Of a stretch of DNA of 64,000 nt, positions 17,873 to 26,820 are shown in pieces. The notes beneath the pieces were generated by a model. That model saw only the letters and a program-made list of their open reading frames with translations. It was not told the origin of the DNA and ran no database searches. Made by a program: the position numbers and the translations under genes. Source of the stretch: JAUVXJ01 sp964433755 (GTDB taxonomy: Bacteria; Chloroflexota; Anaerolineae; UBA7937; B3-Chlor); contig CAYSSR010000002.1 of assembly GCA_964433755.1 (NCBI GenBank), forward strand, positions 496,001-560,000, in the 5' to 3' direction. Numbering within the stretch: position 1 is the first letter of the stretch; each line of letters begins with the position of its first letter.

Positions 17873-18700
17873 CTAGCCCTTCTTCCTAGGAACCTTCTTG
17901 AACGCCTCCACTACCTCCCTGACCGCCTTTTCGACCGGGATACGCTCGATGCTGGACGCACCTACGAATCCCGCGGCGTCGGTATGGGCATACAGGTACT
18001 CTGTGTCCTTGGGCGTTCCGAAAGGTCCGCCGTGCGCGAGGCAGATCACGTCGGGATTGACAGCCTTGGAGGCCTCGATGGTCTTCTGCACGTAGGCCGC
18101 CGAGCCTTCCATCGTCCCGTCGAAGTCATAACCGACGAGTCCACCCCTGGTAGGACCGGCATGAGCGATCACCACGTCGGCGCCAGCCTCGACCATCTTG
18201 GCAGCATCCTCCGGATGGTGTGCATAAACCACACTCAGGATGCCCCTCTGGCGGGCTCGCCCGGCCAGTTCGACCTCCCGCTCGAAGCCCATCCCCACCA
18301 GGTCTCGCAACCTGCGGTAGTCATCGTACATGGTCACCGTGGGGAAAGGGATCACGCCGTGAAAGCCGGCATCGATGAACATATCCAGCAGTCGATCCTG
18401 ATCCATCCGAAACGGATCGTTGGCCTCACAACCCGCGATCACGGGCGTGTTCTTCGCCGCCCACAATATCTCGGGTGCCATTTCCAGGGTCAGACCGTTA
18501 TTGTCTCCCATGCGACTGGTGGGCAGGCCCTTCAGCCGCGAGACACCTGTGCTGTACACCAGTATCAGATCCGCCCCGCCCAACTCCGCGCACTTGGCGA
18601 TGATGCCCGCGCTACAGCCCGCTCCCAGAATCGCATTCCCTTCTGCTATCGTCTTGTTGAGCCTGTCGAGGATCTCTTCCCTCGTGAATGTGGTGCCCAT
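17873..18700 (-). CDS. Phosphoenolpyruvate-hydrolase-like TIM-barrel protein (Tm-1 C-terminal half)
   Basis: A 275-aa TIM barrel annotated in databases as PEP hydrolase family or TIM-barrel signal transduction protein. Landmarks are AILGAGCSAGIIAKC near 23-37, GVIPFPTVTMYDDY near 118-131 and CLAHGGPFGTPKDTEY near 228-243. The catalytic role of the family is not established. The ATG is preceded by GGGAGGAG. It starts 32 bp after the UPF0261 gene. In plants the two are fused as Tm-1, and here they are separate neighbours, which supports a joint function within the UbiD operon. Confidence 0.88.
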   Translation of the reverse strand: MGTTFTREEILDRLNKTIAEGNAILGAGCSAGIIAKCAELGGADLILVYSTGVSRLKGLPTSRMGDNNGLTLEMAPEILWAAKNTPVIAGCEANDPFRMDQDRLLDMFIDAGFHGVIPFPTVTMYDDYRRLRDLVGMGFEREVELAGRARQRGILSVVYAHHPEDAAKMVEAGADVVIAHAGPTRGGLVGYDFDGTMEGSAAYVQKTIEASKAVNPDVICLAHGGPFGTPKDTEYLYAHTDAAGFVGASSIERIPVEKAVREVVEAFKKVPRKKG

Positions 18701-18732
18701 ACGCTCCTCCCAGCATAGAATAGACGGCTACG

Positions 18733-19959
18733 CTACTTCCCATTCATCATCTTCATGAACAATTCCACGACACGCTGCGCGAACTCATCGTCGTTGATGT
18801 GTGCATCGATCAACACAACCTGGGCGCTGTCTCGAACCGCCTTCTGAACCGTCTCCACGAAGGCCGCATCGGCCTCCTCGTCGTAGAAGAGCTCACCCTT
18901 CTGGTCATAAGCGGAGAAGCCCTTGGTGGGGATGACGATAGTCGCCGGGCCCTTGGCGCGGTTGACCTTATCTGCGATGAGCCGAGCAGCCTCGACGTTC
19001 TCCTCTGCGCTCGTACGCATCACGGTGAGCGCCGGAGTGTGATCGTAGAGGAGACGATCCCTGTACTGTTCCGGAACAGCCGTACGCCCGGCATAGGCCA
19101 CCATGTCCAGGGCCCCAGGGCCGATGATCTGTGGCACGCCCAGTCTACCAGCCGTCTCCAATCTGTCGGGCCCAGACACGAAGGTGCTCCCCAGCATCTG
19201 GGACATGAGCTCCGTCGTGGTAAGGTCCAAGACCCCGGAGATGACGCCGTTGGCAACCAGTTCCTCCATAGCCTTTCCGCCAATGCCCGTGGTGTGAAAG
19301 ACCATCACCTCGTATCCTCGAGCCTCCAGCCGCTCCTGGCACTTCATGGCCGCGGGCGTGGTTATGCCCAAGGCAGTCACGCTCGCCACCGGCCTGTCCT
19401 CGGCGGGCTCATCAACCTCGGTCTCCACCATGCCCACAATGGCACCTACCGCATTGTCCAACATGCGCTGATTGACGCGATTCAGCCCGACGATGTCAGT
19501 TATGGAAGGGAACATCAGGATGTCTTTCGAGCCCATGTAGCGTCGGGTGTCTCCCGAGGCAGACGTACAGACTGCCACCTTCGGTACCCCAAGTGGCAGC
19601 TCTCGCATCGCGGCAGTGGCCATGGCCGTTCCCTTGCCTCCACCGAGGGACATGACCCCGTCCAAGAAGCCACCCGTGTGCAGTTTCCTCACGACCTCCG
19701 TAGTGCCCTTCATCATGGCCTGCACTGCGGTTGACGTATCTCTGCGCTCCGTGAGTTCTACGAGATCCATTCCCGCCGCTCGAGCCACCGTCTCTCTGGT
19801 GATGTCGGGTTCGAATGCTGGTCGTCCGAGTACTCCGGTATCCACCACCAGCGCCCGGTGGCCTCTCCCCTCGATGCGCTTCTTGACGTATTCGACTTCC
19901 CGGCCCTTCGTATCTAGGGTGCCGATGAGTACGATCGTCTTGGGCTTGATTGATGTCAT
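18733..19959 (-). CDS. UPF0261 / Tm-1-like ATP-binding domain protein (Tm-1 N-terminal half)
   Basis: A 408-aa protein of the UPF0261 family. It opens KTIVLIGTLDTKGREV, the family signature, has a glycine-rich GVMSLGGGKGTAMA segment near 105-118 and a conserved VFHTTGIGGKAMEEL block near 228-242. The family is homologous to the N-terminal domain of tomato Tm-1 and is thought to bind ATP. Its bacterial role is not established. It lies 30 bp after the flavin oxidoreductase and just ahead of the TIM-barrel partner, all on one transcript. Confidence 0.9.
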   Translation of the reverse strand: MTSIKPKTIVLIGTLDTKGREVEYVKKRIEGRGHRALVVDTGVLGRPAFEPDITRETVARAAGMDLVELTERRDTSTAVQAMMKGTTEVVRKLHTGGFLDGVMSLGGGKGTAMATAAMRELPLGVPKVAVCTSASGDTRRYMGSKDILMFPSITDIVGLNRVNQRMLDNAVGAIVGMVETEVDEPAEDRPVASVTALGITTPAAMKCQERLEARGYEVMVFHTTGIGGKAMEELVANGVISGVLDLTTTELMSQMLGSTFVSGPDRLETAGRLGVPQIIGPGALDMVAYAGRTAVPEQYRDRLLYDHTPALTVMRTSAEENVEAARLIADKVNRAKGPATIVIPTKGFSAYDQKGELFYDEEADAAFVETVQKAVRDSAQVVLIDAHINDDEFAQRVVELFMKMMNGK

Positions 19960-19989
19960 GACTTCACCCTACACATACGCTTCGCCTCG

Positions 19990-21915
19990 CTACAGCCAGC
20001 GAGCTACTCGAGCGCCTTCGTGCACAGCCTCGTAGATCTTTCGTGGCTCAACGCAGTCACCTATCGCATACATCTCGATGCCTAGACCTTCGAGATCCTT
20101 CACCAGAGCATCGACGGACTGCGCACCCAGCGCCACCACCACGCTGTCGGCCGGTATCAACTCTCTATCCCAGTTCTTGTCGATAGTCTCCACTCCGTCC
20201 TCAGTAACGAAGTCGATCTTCCTGTTGGTCAGCAGCCTCACCCCAGCCTCCCCCAGACGTTCCAGGAAGTACATCTTCTCACCCGCCTCGAGATCCACTC
20301 CGATCTCGCCAGTCATCTCCACCAGAGTCACGCTGGTGCCTTGCTGCGAGAGGTGATAGGCTATCTCCACTCCCAGACGCCCCCCTCCCGCCACCACGGC
20401 CGTCTTTCCCACTTTGGCCTTGCCAGCCAGGACCGCCTCCGCCGAGACGACTGCCTTGCCATCCGCCCCGGGAATATCGGGTACGCGGGGAATGGCACCA
20501 GTGGCCACGATCACCGCATCTGGCTGCATAGCCTTGACGAGGTCAGCGGTGACCTCCTTCCCCAGCTCCACTTTCACCTGGAGCTTCTCGACCTGTCTTG
20601 TTAGATACTGGACGTAGCCCGTGATCTCCTGCTTGAAGTCCGGGATCGAGGCCAGGAGCAGTTGCCCGCCCAGGGCCGAACCCTTCTCGCACAGCGTCAC
20701 GTCGTGCCCGCGGAGAGCTGCTACCCGTGCCGCCTCCATGCCCGCAGGTCCACCGCCGGCAATGAGAACCTTCTTCTTCTTGCTGGCCGGCTTGAGTTCG
20801 AGCTCCCTCTCCTTCCCAACCTGCGGGTTCACGCTGCAACCGATGCGCCAGTGCCGCATCAGCCTCAGGATGCACTCGTTGCACGCTATGCAGGGGCGGA
20901 TATCGTCCGCTTCGCCCCGCGAGACCTTGTCCATGAAATAGGGATCCGCAAGAAGTGGCCGCCCCAGAGCTACGAAATCGGCCTTGCCCTCTCGCAGAAT
21001 CTCCTCCGCCAGCACAGCATTGTTGATACGGCCCACCACGATGACCGGGATGTCGACCGCTTCCTTGATGGCCGCCGCCGCCGGGACGTTGCACCCGCGC
21101 GACATGGCCATGGTGGGGAAGATCCAGTATCTGCACACTTGCAGGCCCGCCGACACGTCAATCACGTCGACTCCTGCGTCCTCGAGCGCTCGAGCGATGC
21201 GCTTGCCCTCCTCCACATCCACGCCACCCGGTGTATGCTCATCGGCGCTGAAGCGATAGATAATGGGGAAGTCCGGCCCCACCTCTTCTCTCACCCTCGC
21301 CACTATCTCCAGAGGGAAACGCATGCGGTTCTCGAAGCTCCCGCCGTACATGTCGGTGCGCCTGTTCATGTATGGCGACATGAACTGCGTCGGTAGATAG
21401 CCATGAGCACCGTGGATCTCCACCGCATCGAATCCTGCCTGCTTGGTACGGCGGGCGGCATCCGCGAACTTCTCCACAATCTCCTTGATCTCGGGGATGC
21501 CCAGTGCTCTCGCCACACTGCCCCGATACGAGCCGATCACGGACGAGGTCACTGGCTGTAGACCCTCAGTGGCTGACTCGTTGGTCTGTGCCCCAGCATG
21601 CTGGAGCTGCGTCGCCAGTTTCGCTCCGTAGGGATGGACGGCTTCTGCGAGGTCGTTGAAACCCTGGATGAACGCGTCCCCGTCGATACGCACGGGAAAA
21701 TCGCCGGCCTTGCCCAGGGGCCAATCCACACAGGTGTTCTCGATGATTATCAGTCCTGTACCACCCTTGGCCCTCTCGACGTAGAAATCGATGAACCGCT
21801 GCGTCACGGCGCCAGACTCGTCGTCCAGGCGATTGGCGACCGCGGCCATGACTGAGCGGTTCTTAACCACCATTCTGCCCATTCTCCCCTCTTCGAGGAG
21901 CTTCGTGAACTGCAT
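19990..21915 (-). CDS. Fe-S flavin oxidoreductase, 2,4-dienoyl-CoA reductase/enoate reductase type
   Basis: A 641-aa three-domain enzyme. An FMN TIM barrel (about 1-350) includes KGGTGLIIIENTC and a DAVEIHGAHGYL active-site strand. A cluster of four Cys (CIACNEC plus RIGC within residues 345-370) binds a 4Fe-4S centre. FAD/NAD(P)H domains begin at KVLIAGGGPAGMEAARV near 392, with a second glycine motif TAVVAGGGRLGVEIA. This plan matches 2,4-dienoyl-CoA reductase, enoate reductase and trimethylamine dehydrogenase, which reduce C=C bonds or demethylate amines. AAAGGAGG precedes the ATG. With UbiD neighbours, ene reduction of an unsaturated or dearomatised acid is the likeliest role. Confidence 0.93.
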   Translation of the reverse strand: MQFTKLLEEGRMGRMVVKNRSVMAAVANRLDDESGAVTQRFIDFYVERAKGGTGLIIIENTCVDWPLGKAGDFPVRIDGDAFIQGFNDLAEAVHPYGAKLATQLQHAGAQTNESATEGLQPVTSSVIGSYRGSVARALGIPEIKEIVEKFADAARRTKQAGFDAVEIHGAHGYLPTQFMSPYMNRRTDMYGGSFENRMRFPLEIVARVREEVGPDFPIIYRFSADEHTPGGVDVEEGKRIARALEDAGVDVIDVSAGLQVCRYWIFPTMAMSRGCNVPAAAAIKEAVDIPVIVVGRINNAVLAEEILREGKADFVALGRPLLADPYFMDKVSRGEADDIRPCIACNECILRLMRHWRIGCSVNPQVGKERELELKPASKKKKVLIAGGGPAGMEAARVAALRGHDVTLCEKGSALGGQLLLASIPDFKQEITGYVQYLTRQVEKLQVKVELGKEVTADLVKAMQPDAVIVATGAIPRVPDIPGADGKAVVSAEAVLAGKAKVGKTAVVAGGGRLGVEIAYHLSQQGTSVTLVEMTGEIGVDLEAGEKMYFLERLGEAGVRLLTNRKIDFVTEDGVETIDKNWDRELIPADSVVVALGAQSVDALVKDLEGLGIEMYAIGDCVEPRKIYEAVHEGARVARWL

Positions 21916-21998
21916 GAGACCTCCTTTGAGTTCTACTCCAGCACCAGCGGCGTCGCACGGTCCCGATCAGAGCTACCGCCGTGCCCGTTTCGCTCGTT

Positions 21999-22886
21999 CT
22001 ATTGTATGGCGGACAGAATCTCCCGCATTCTCACCAGCGTCAGCCTGGTAGCTTCGAGATCAGGGTTAGCCTCATCGTGCAGCTTGCACTCGTCAAGAAA
22101 GAGGTTGTGATGAGGATGAAGAGCCATCTTGCCGTCGTAACCATCGCTGGCCAAGACCCCAAGAACGGTCTCGTAGTCCACATCATCCTGACCCACCAGG
22201 GCTACACCTCCATAGACGCCGGGGTCGCCGGGTTGACTCTTGGCACCCTTGATGTGCACGTAGCCGATTCTGTCTCGTATCTGATCGTACCCGTCGGGAT
22301 ACGGTTGTTCTCCACAGGCCCATCCGTTGGCGACGTCCCAGCAGGCCAGAAGCGCCTCGTGGCCGACGGCGTCCAAGACTTGGCGCATCTCCTGACAGTT
22401 GCCTACCAGAGAGAAGGTCTCGTTCTCCAGTACCAGGCGCAAGTCGTGGCTGGCTGCCACCTCCGCAGCCTGTCGCAGGCGTTGGGACACCGGCTCCAGA
22501 TACTCCTCCAGATCGGGTCGGTCCACGGCCACCTTGGGGCTGGGCTTTCTGTAGGCGTACACACGCAGCAGGTCGGTTTGGAAGGCCTCGGCCAGACTGA
22601 TGAGCCTATCCAAGTTGCCCAGCTCTGCTTCCCAGTCCGCCTCGTCCCACAGGTCGTGCTCTATCCAGGGCGAGGCGAGGCGACTGGCAAGACAGGCAAC
22701 TCGCAGGCCAGACTCCTCCAGAACAGCCCGCGCCTGCTCCACCTCGGCGTCGGTGACGTCATCTATGCCCTTGCCATAGATACCACTGCGCAAGTCCACC
22801 CAACCTACGTCCCACTCTGCCAACTGCTTGACTGCACTCTCGAAGTCCAGTCCCAACTGGTCGGTCATCACGCTTATTTCGATCAT
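21999..22886 (-). CDS. Sugar phosphate isomerase/epimerase (xylose-isomerase-like TIM barrel)
   Basis: A 295-aa member of the AP-endonuclease-2 / xylose-isomerase-like TIM barrel group (IolE, IolI, hydroxypyruvate isomerase relatives). Visible metal-site segments are RLVLENETFSLVGN with a Glu near 152, CWDVANGW with an Asp, and YVHIKGAKS with a His. It follows the Gfo/Idh/MocA gene by 15 bp. The pairing of such an isomerase with a Gfo/Idh/MocA dehydrogenase is the usual one in inositol and keto-sugar pathways. The substrate is not determinable. Confidence 0.9.
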   Translation of the reverse strand: MIEISVMTDQLGLDFESAVKQLAEWDVGWVDLRSGIYGKGIDDVTDAEVEQARAVLEESGLRVACLASRLASPWIEHDLWDEADWEAELGNLDRLISLAEAFQTDLLRVYAYRKPSPKVAVDRPDLEEYLEPVSQRLRQAAEVAASHDLRLVLENETFSLVGNCQEMRQVLDAVGHEALLACWDVANGWACGEQPYPDGYDQIRDRIGYVHIKGAKSQPGDPGVYGGVALVGQDDVDYETVLGVLASDGYDGKMALHPHHNLFLDECKLHDEANPDLEATRLTLVRMREILSAIQ

Positions 22887-22901
22887 TCTACCTTCCCTAC
22901 C

Positions 22902-23966
22902 CTAGCGAACCTCTGTCAATGGAATCGACTGGCCTGGACCCTTGCAGAGAGCATGGACGAGTCTCACTGCCTCGAGCCCATCCAACACATCCGAAGTGGG
23001 CGTGATGCCCTTGAGCACTGACTCAGCGAAGTGTCTCACTTCGCCAGCGAAGCCCCCGACGAAAAGGACCTTGTTTCTGACCTGGGAAAGGGAGAAGGCC
23101 GGTTCCCACACTAGTGGCGCCTCCTCATCCGCTCCTACGAAGCTGTCAACCGGCGGACTGGCCGATCTGCGGTAGTAGACCAGCCTCGACACATTGTCAA
23201 TCACCACGTTGGCCCCTTCACCAACTATCTCCACCCTTTCCTGAAAGCTGTTGGGCGACTGTAATGCCGTCATGTACAGCGTCCCCACAGCCCCGCTCTC
23301 GAACCGTAGACTGACGGCGTAGGTTGGCCTCCCGGCGCGCACACAGCGCTCGTAGTACAGCTCTTCCACGTCACCCATGAAGAAACGGAGCAGATCCAGA
23401 TGGTGAATGAAGTAGTCCAGCAGAAGCATGAAGAAACGATCTTCCAGGGCGTCGGTAACCGTCGAGGGCGCCTCCGCAAGACGCTCCCGATCTATCCAGA
23501 GACCCAGACGGGCATTGATGGAGGTTGGATTCCCGAACTCCTCCGAATTGACTATCTCGTGCGCCCTGACGTAGGTGGGACAGAAGCGCTTCTTGAATGC
23601 GACCATCACGGACTTTTCGGCGGATCGGCTTGCCTCCACCAACTCCTCTCCCTGAGCGATGGTCCGGCAATGGGGTTTCTCGACGAACACGTGAAGACCA
23701 CGCTTCAGCGCATCCTTCGTAATAACAGGATGGGCGTCCGGCCCCACCACCACGAACAGAGCGTCCAGTTCCTCCTTCTCCAGCATTGAGTGGTAATCTG
23801 TGTACCATCGCTGACCACCGAAAGCCCGCGCCGTAGCCTTAGCTCTGTCCTCCACCAAATCGCAGACGGCGACCAGATCGACCGGAGCGTGATACAACGA
23901 AGGGTAGATACTGCGCGTTGCGTGGGCGCCGCAACCCACGAATCCGATCCTCAGGTTCTGACTCAC
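22902..23966 (-). CDS. Gfo/Idh/MocA family oxidoreductase
   Basis: A 354-aa NAD(P)-dependent dehydrogenase. The Rossmann motif RIGFVGCGAHATRS lies at residues 6-19, the family Glu-Lys-Pro (HVFVEKPHC) near 92-100, and the C-terminal domain follows. GTG start with GGGAGAAG just upstream. Members oxidise inositols, sugars or related polyols. It lies 21 bp behind the 519-aa UbiD gene. A sugar dehydrogenase and an isomerase in the same transcript as UbiD and ene-reductase genes suggest a substrate with both a ring acid and a polyol or glycosidic part; this is inference. Confidence 0.9.
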   Translation of the reverse strand: MSQNLRIGFVGCGAHATRSIYPSLYHAPVDLVAVCDLVEDRAKATARAFGGQRWYTDYHSMLEKEELDALFVVVGPDAHPVITKDALKRGLHVFVEKPHCRTIAQGEELVEASRSAEKSVMVAFKKRFCPTYVRAHEIVNSEEFGNPTSINARLGLWIDRERLAEAPSTVTDALEDRFFMLLLDYFIHHLDLLRFFMGDVEELYYERCVRAGRPTYAVSLRFESGAVGTLYMTALQSPNSFQERVEIVGEGANVVIDNVSRLVYYRRSASPPVDSFVGADEEAPLVWEPAFSLSQVRNKVLFVGGFAGEVRHFAESVLKGITPTSDVLDGLEAVRLVHALCKGPGQSIPLTEVR

Positions 23967-23987
23967 GTTCTTCTCCCTTGTACCTCT

Positions 23988-25547
23988 CTAACGACCGGGG
24001 TCTGGTGTCCACCAGTGTCGCATCATTCCCACGGGACTCCCGATGTAGTCTCGCACGGGTTCGATCCCATAGTCCTCCCACCTGCTGTTGATCAGGTCGA
24101 CTAGCCCTTGGCGAGGCCTGGTCGTCGGGGGGAACTTCTGGGGAGTGCCCTTGTTTACACCATCGCTGCCCCAGATCCCCCTGGGCTCCCAGTCGAAAGG
24201 TCTCGTGGCGTCGATCAGCACCCTGTCCCAGTATCCCTTCCTCTCAGGCTCCTGGCGGGGATCGATGGGGGATCCCCGGTGGTCCTTCCAGATCTTGATG
24301 TCCTCGCTGCCCTTGACTCGCCAGGCCAGTGACCAATTGACCTGCCCGGCGTCCCAGGGGTCTATGTCTTCGTCCACCACAATGATGTGCTTGAAGTTCC
24401 AGACCGAGGTGGAAGTACCCCACAGAGCGCTGGCGATCCAATCCGCGTGCCCTTGCACGCTCGGCCTGATGGAGACCACCAAGTGGCCGGTGGAGGCCTG
24501 CGGTATGCACGCAACGTCCCTGATGCCCATGATCCCGTTCCGTTCCATGACGTCCCAGGCAGTGGCCGACTTGATGATAGCGGCCATCACGTGCGACTCC
24601 GCGATGGGATGTCCTTCCATGGACCCCTGGAAGATGGGATCGTCGCGGTGCGTGATCGCAGTGACGTGAATCACAGGCTTCGGGGACGGAACCTCTCCGT
24701 AGTAGCCAGGGTACTCGCCGAAGGGGCCCTCCGTCTTTCGTTCTGTCGGATCGATGAACCCCTCGATGACAATCTCTGCGTCAGCCGGCACCGGCAGATC
24801 TACGGTTCTTCCTGGGACGGTCTTGACGGCTGAGCCCTTGAGCGCGCCGGCATAGTCGTACTCACACTCCCCGGAAGGGATCAACATAGAGCCCACCAAT
24901 GGAAGGGTGGGCTCCAGGCCAATGGCCACGGCGACCGGCATGGGCTCGCCTGCTTCGACGTACTTGTAGTACTGCTGACCGATATGCTGCCGTCCCGGAC
25001 TCATGTAGATGGTGGCTTCATTGGGCTCGAGAGCCATGATCCTGTATAGGCCAACGTTCACCCAATCCGTGTCGTAGTCCTTGGTGACCACTACGTGCAT
25101 GGTCCCCAGGTAGCGACCGCCGTCGCGGTGATGCCAGAGGGGGATCGGAAAAGCGAAGAGGTTCGCGTCTTCGCCAGACACCACATTTTCCTGAGCGGCC
25201 CCTGCTTCACCGATCTCGTGGCGTATCGGAGCCCTGAGGCACTCTCGCACTCTGTTGACGATGTCTCGGATGGTGATGCCCGTCGGCGAAAGCCCCATGC
25301 TCATGGCGATACGGGAATAGGATCGGAACTGGCCTACGAAGAGCTTGTTTGGCCCCGGGGGCGGATAGTCCACGATGTTCTCGAAGAGCATGGCCGGAGT
25401 GGCCTCTCCATAGACGTCGTAGGCCCGACGCACCACACCACCCAGCTCCTCGTTCCAATGGACCTGTCTCTGTACTCTGGCAAGCTGTCCGTGTTGCTCG
25501 AGAGAATTCAACCAGCCGCGCAGATCCGAATAGGCCGTCTCTAGCAT
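23988..25547 (-). CDS. UbiD family decarboxylase (copy 1 of the operon)
   Basis: A 519-aa prenyl-FMN-dependent (de)carboxylase. N-terminal LRGWLNSLEQHGQL and LFENIVDYP are typical, ATIYMSPGRQHIGQQY lies near 177-192, and the catalytic block TEGPFGEYPGYYGE lies near 271-284. VTAITHRDDPIFQG follows. It is longer than the second UbiD (466 aa) and ends with a C-terminal extension carrying WRVKGSEDIKIWKDH. It is the first enzyme gene after IclR, 97 bp from the IclR stop, so it may be the pathway's entry step. A UbiX partner is absent from the window. Confidence 0.93.
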   Translation of the reverse strand: MLETAYSDLRGWLNSLEQHGQLARVQRQVHWNEELGGVVRRAYDVYGEATPAMLFENIVDYPPPGPNKLFVGQFRSYSRIAMSMGLSPTGITIRDIVNRVRECLRAPIRHEIGEAGAAQENVVSGEDANLFAFPIPLWHHRDGGRYLGTMHVVVTKDYDTDWVNVGLYRIMALEPNEATIYMSPGRQHIGQQYYKYVEAGEPMPVAVAIGLEPTLPLVGSMLIPSGECEYDYAGALKGSAVKTVPGRTVDLPVPADAEIVIEGFIDPTERKTEGPFGEYPGYYGEVPSPKPVIHVTAITHRDDPIFQGSMEGHPIAESHVMAAIIKSATAWDVMERNGIMGIRDVACIPQASTGHLVVSIRPSVQGHADWIASALWGTSTSVWNFKHIIVVDEDIDPWDAGQVNWSLAWRVKGSEDIKIWKDHRGSPIDPRQEPERKGYWDRVLIDATRPFDWEPRGIWGSDGVNKGTPQKFPPTTRPRQGLVDLINSRWEDYGIEPVRDYIGSPVGMMRHWWTPDPGR

Positions 25548-25644
25548 GGGGAAGCACCTCGCGAAGTAGCAGTCACCGAACGGAAAGACGAGGGATCTGA
25601 AAGAACAGCCTCGAAGTGTGATGCGATACTGGATGCAACCCTAC

Positions 25645-26430
25645 TCACTCGTCACCTTCGACGTAACCCATACTCTCCGAGAGCCTGGCAGCGACATCGA
25701 GGAGCACGCCTATACACCGCTCCATCTTCTCCTCCACGAGCGTGGCCACCGAAGCAGAGATGCCTAGCGAGCCCACCACGAAACCCCTATGATCGAAGAT
25801 GGGCGCACCAACACATCGAATGCCAGGATGGTACTCCTCGTTGTCCACCGCGTACCCTTGTGCGCGCACCATTCGCAAGTGCTCTCTCAGGACTTCAGGA
25901 TCCACTATCGTTCGCTCGGTCAACCTCCGCAACTCGGTCTCAGCCAGAAGTCGATCCAGCTCCGCCTCGGCCAGGTAGGCCGCGATAGCCTTGCCCGTCG
26001 CCGTACAGTAGGGTAGCGCAAGTCCACCGATCTGCGCCGAAATGGTCAGCGGACCGCTGCCGATCCTCTTGTCCACGTAGACGGCTTGCCCTCCCACGAC
26101 ACTCACCAGGTGAGCGGTCTCACCGGTCTTCGAGGCAAGTTCCCGGACGAATGGTGCCCCCCTCGATCTGAGAGTGAACTTCGCCAGCGCCTTCTGCCCC
26201 AGTTCGATCGCTTTGGGCCCCAGAGCGTAGCGCTTGTCTGTCTCGTCCTGCTGCGCATAGCCATGCGCCCGTAGAGTAGCCACCAACCGGTACACCGTGC
26301 TGCTATCCAAACCCATCTCGTTGGCTAGCTCTGTGAGGCCTACGGCACCTTCCCGGTCGGCGAGGATCTCGAGGATGTTGAGCGCCCGGTCCAAAGACTG
26401 GATCAATCTTACCTTGGGTTTCTTCGCCAT
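25645..26430 (-). CDS. IclR-family transcriptional regulator (first copy)
   Basis: A 261-aa regulator. Residues about 10-75 form the winged helix-turn-helix (SLDRALNILEILADREG, then ELANEMGLDSSTVYRLVATL). The C-terminal ligand-binding domain includes YCTATGKAIAAYLAE and HPGIRCVGAPIFDHRG, both family hallmarks. Such domains bind small aromatic or keto acids. The gene has its own near-consensus promoter (26487..26515) and is followed by the nine-gene catabolic series to 14647. It is divergent from the orphan sugar-ABC ATPase. Autoregulation and control of the sugar ABC operon are inferred from the shared promoter spacer. Confidence 0.93.
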   Translation of the reverse strand: MAKKPKVRLIQSLDRALNILEILADREGAVGLTELANEMGLDSSTVYRLVATLRAHGYAQQDETDKRYALGPKAIELGQKALAKFTLRSRGAPFVRELASKTGETAHLVSVVGGQAVYVDKRIGSGPLTISAQIGGLALPYCTATGKAIAAYLAEAELDRLLAETELRRLTERTIVDPEVLREHLRMVRAQGYAVDNEEYHPGIRCVGAPIFDHRGFVVGSLGISASVATLVEEKMERCIGVLLDVAARLSESMGYVEGDE

Positions 26431-26486
26431 CTTCCCCCACCCCCAGCGATGCGCCGAGCTTGCACTCCACTTCCCGTTGCTTTACC

Positions 26487-26515
26487 ATTATACAACCTTA
26501 TTTCTCATCAGTCAA
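26487..26515 (-). promoter_or_regulatory. Sigma-70-type promoter of the IclR/UbiD operon
   Basis: On the minus strand TTGACT (26510-26515) and TATAAT (26487-26492) are 17 bp apart, about 50 bp ahead of the IclR ATG. The spacer resembles the one ahead of the sugar-binding-protein gene (11 of 17 bases), with a common ATGxGAAA core near its upstream end. An IclR operator overlapping the promoter would fit. Confidence 0.8.
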
Positions 26516-26554
26516 GCATTGCCAGTAGAAAACCGTGAGGAGGCGCCCCTCGGC

Positions 26555-26583
26555 TTGCCCGAATGGCAGTACGGTGCTACAAT
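26555..26583 (+). promoter_or_regulatory. Candidate promoter of the orphan ABC ATPase
   Basis: TTGCCC (26555-26560) and TACAAT (26578-26583) are 17 bp apart. Its -35 box lies back to back with the IclR promoter, 40 bp away, so one bound regulator could act on both directions. The remaining leader to the ATPase GTG at 26821 shows nothing recognised. Confidence 0.55.
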
Positions 26584-26820
26584 CCTCCCCAAAGTAGCAG
26601 CCGTGTCAGCGAGGAGAGCCTCGTATCGACGGATGTCGAAGATCCAGGCAGCGTTGAGACTGACAGTTTGGCCTGTGGATCCGTCCACGAATCACCGCTG
26701 CGCGTCCGGCACGGGGAGGGTGCGAGTATCAAGGGAGCGCACCATCGCGTCCGGCGCTGAAGCCGGCGTGCAACCGACAACCAGAGAGCAAGAAGGCTAA
26801 TTGGAGAGCGGAGGAATGAA

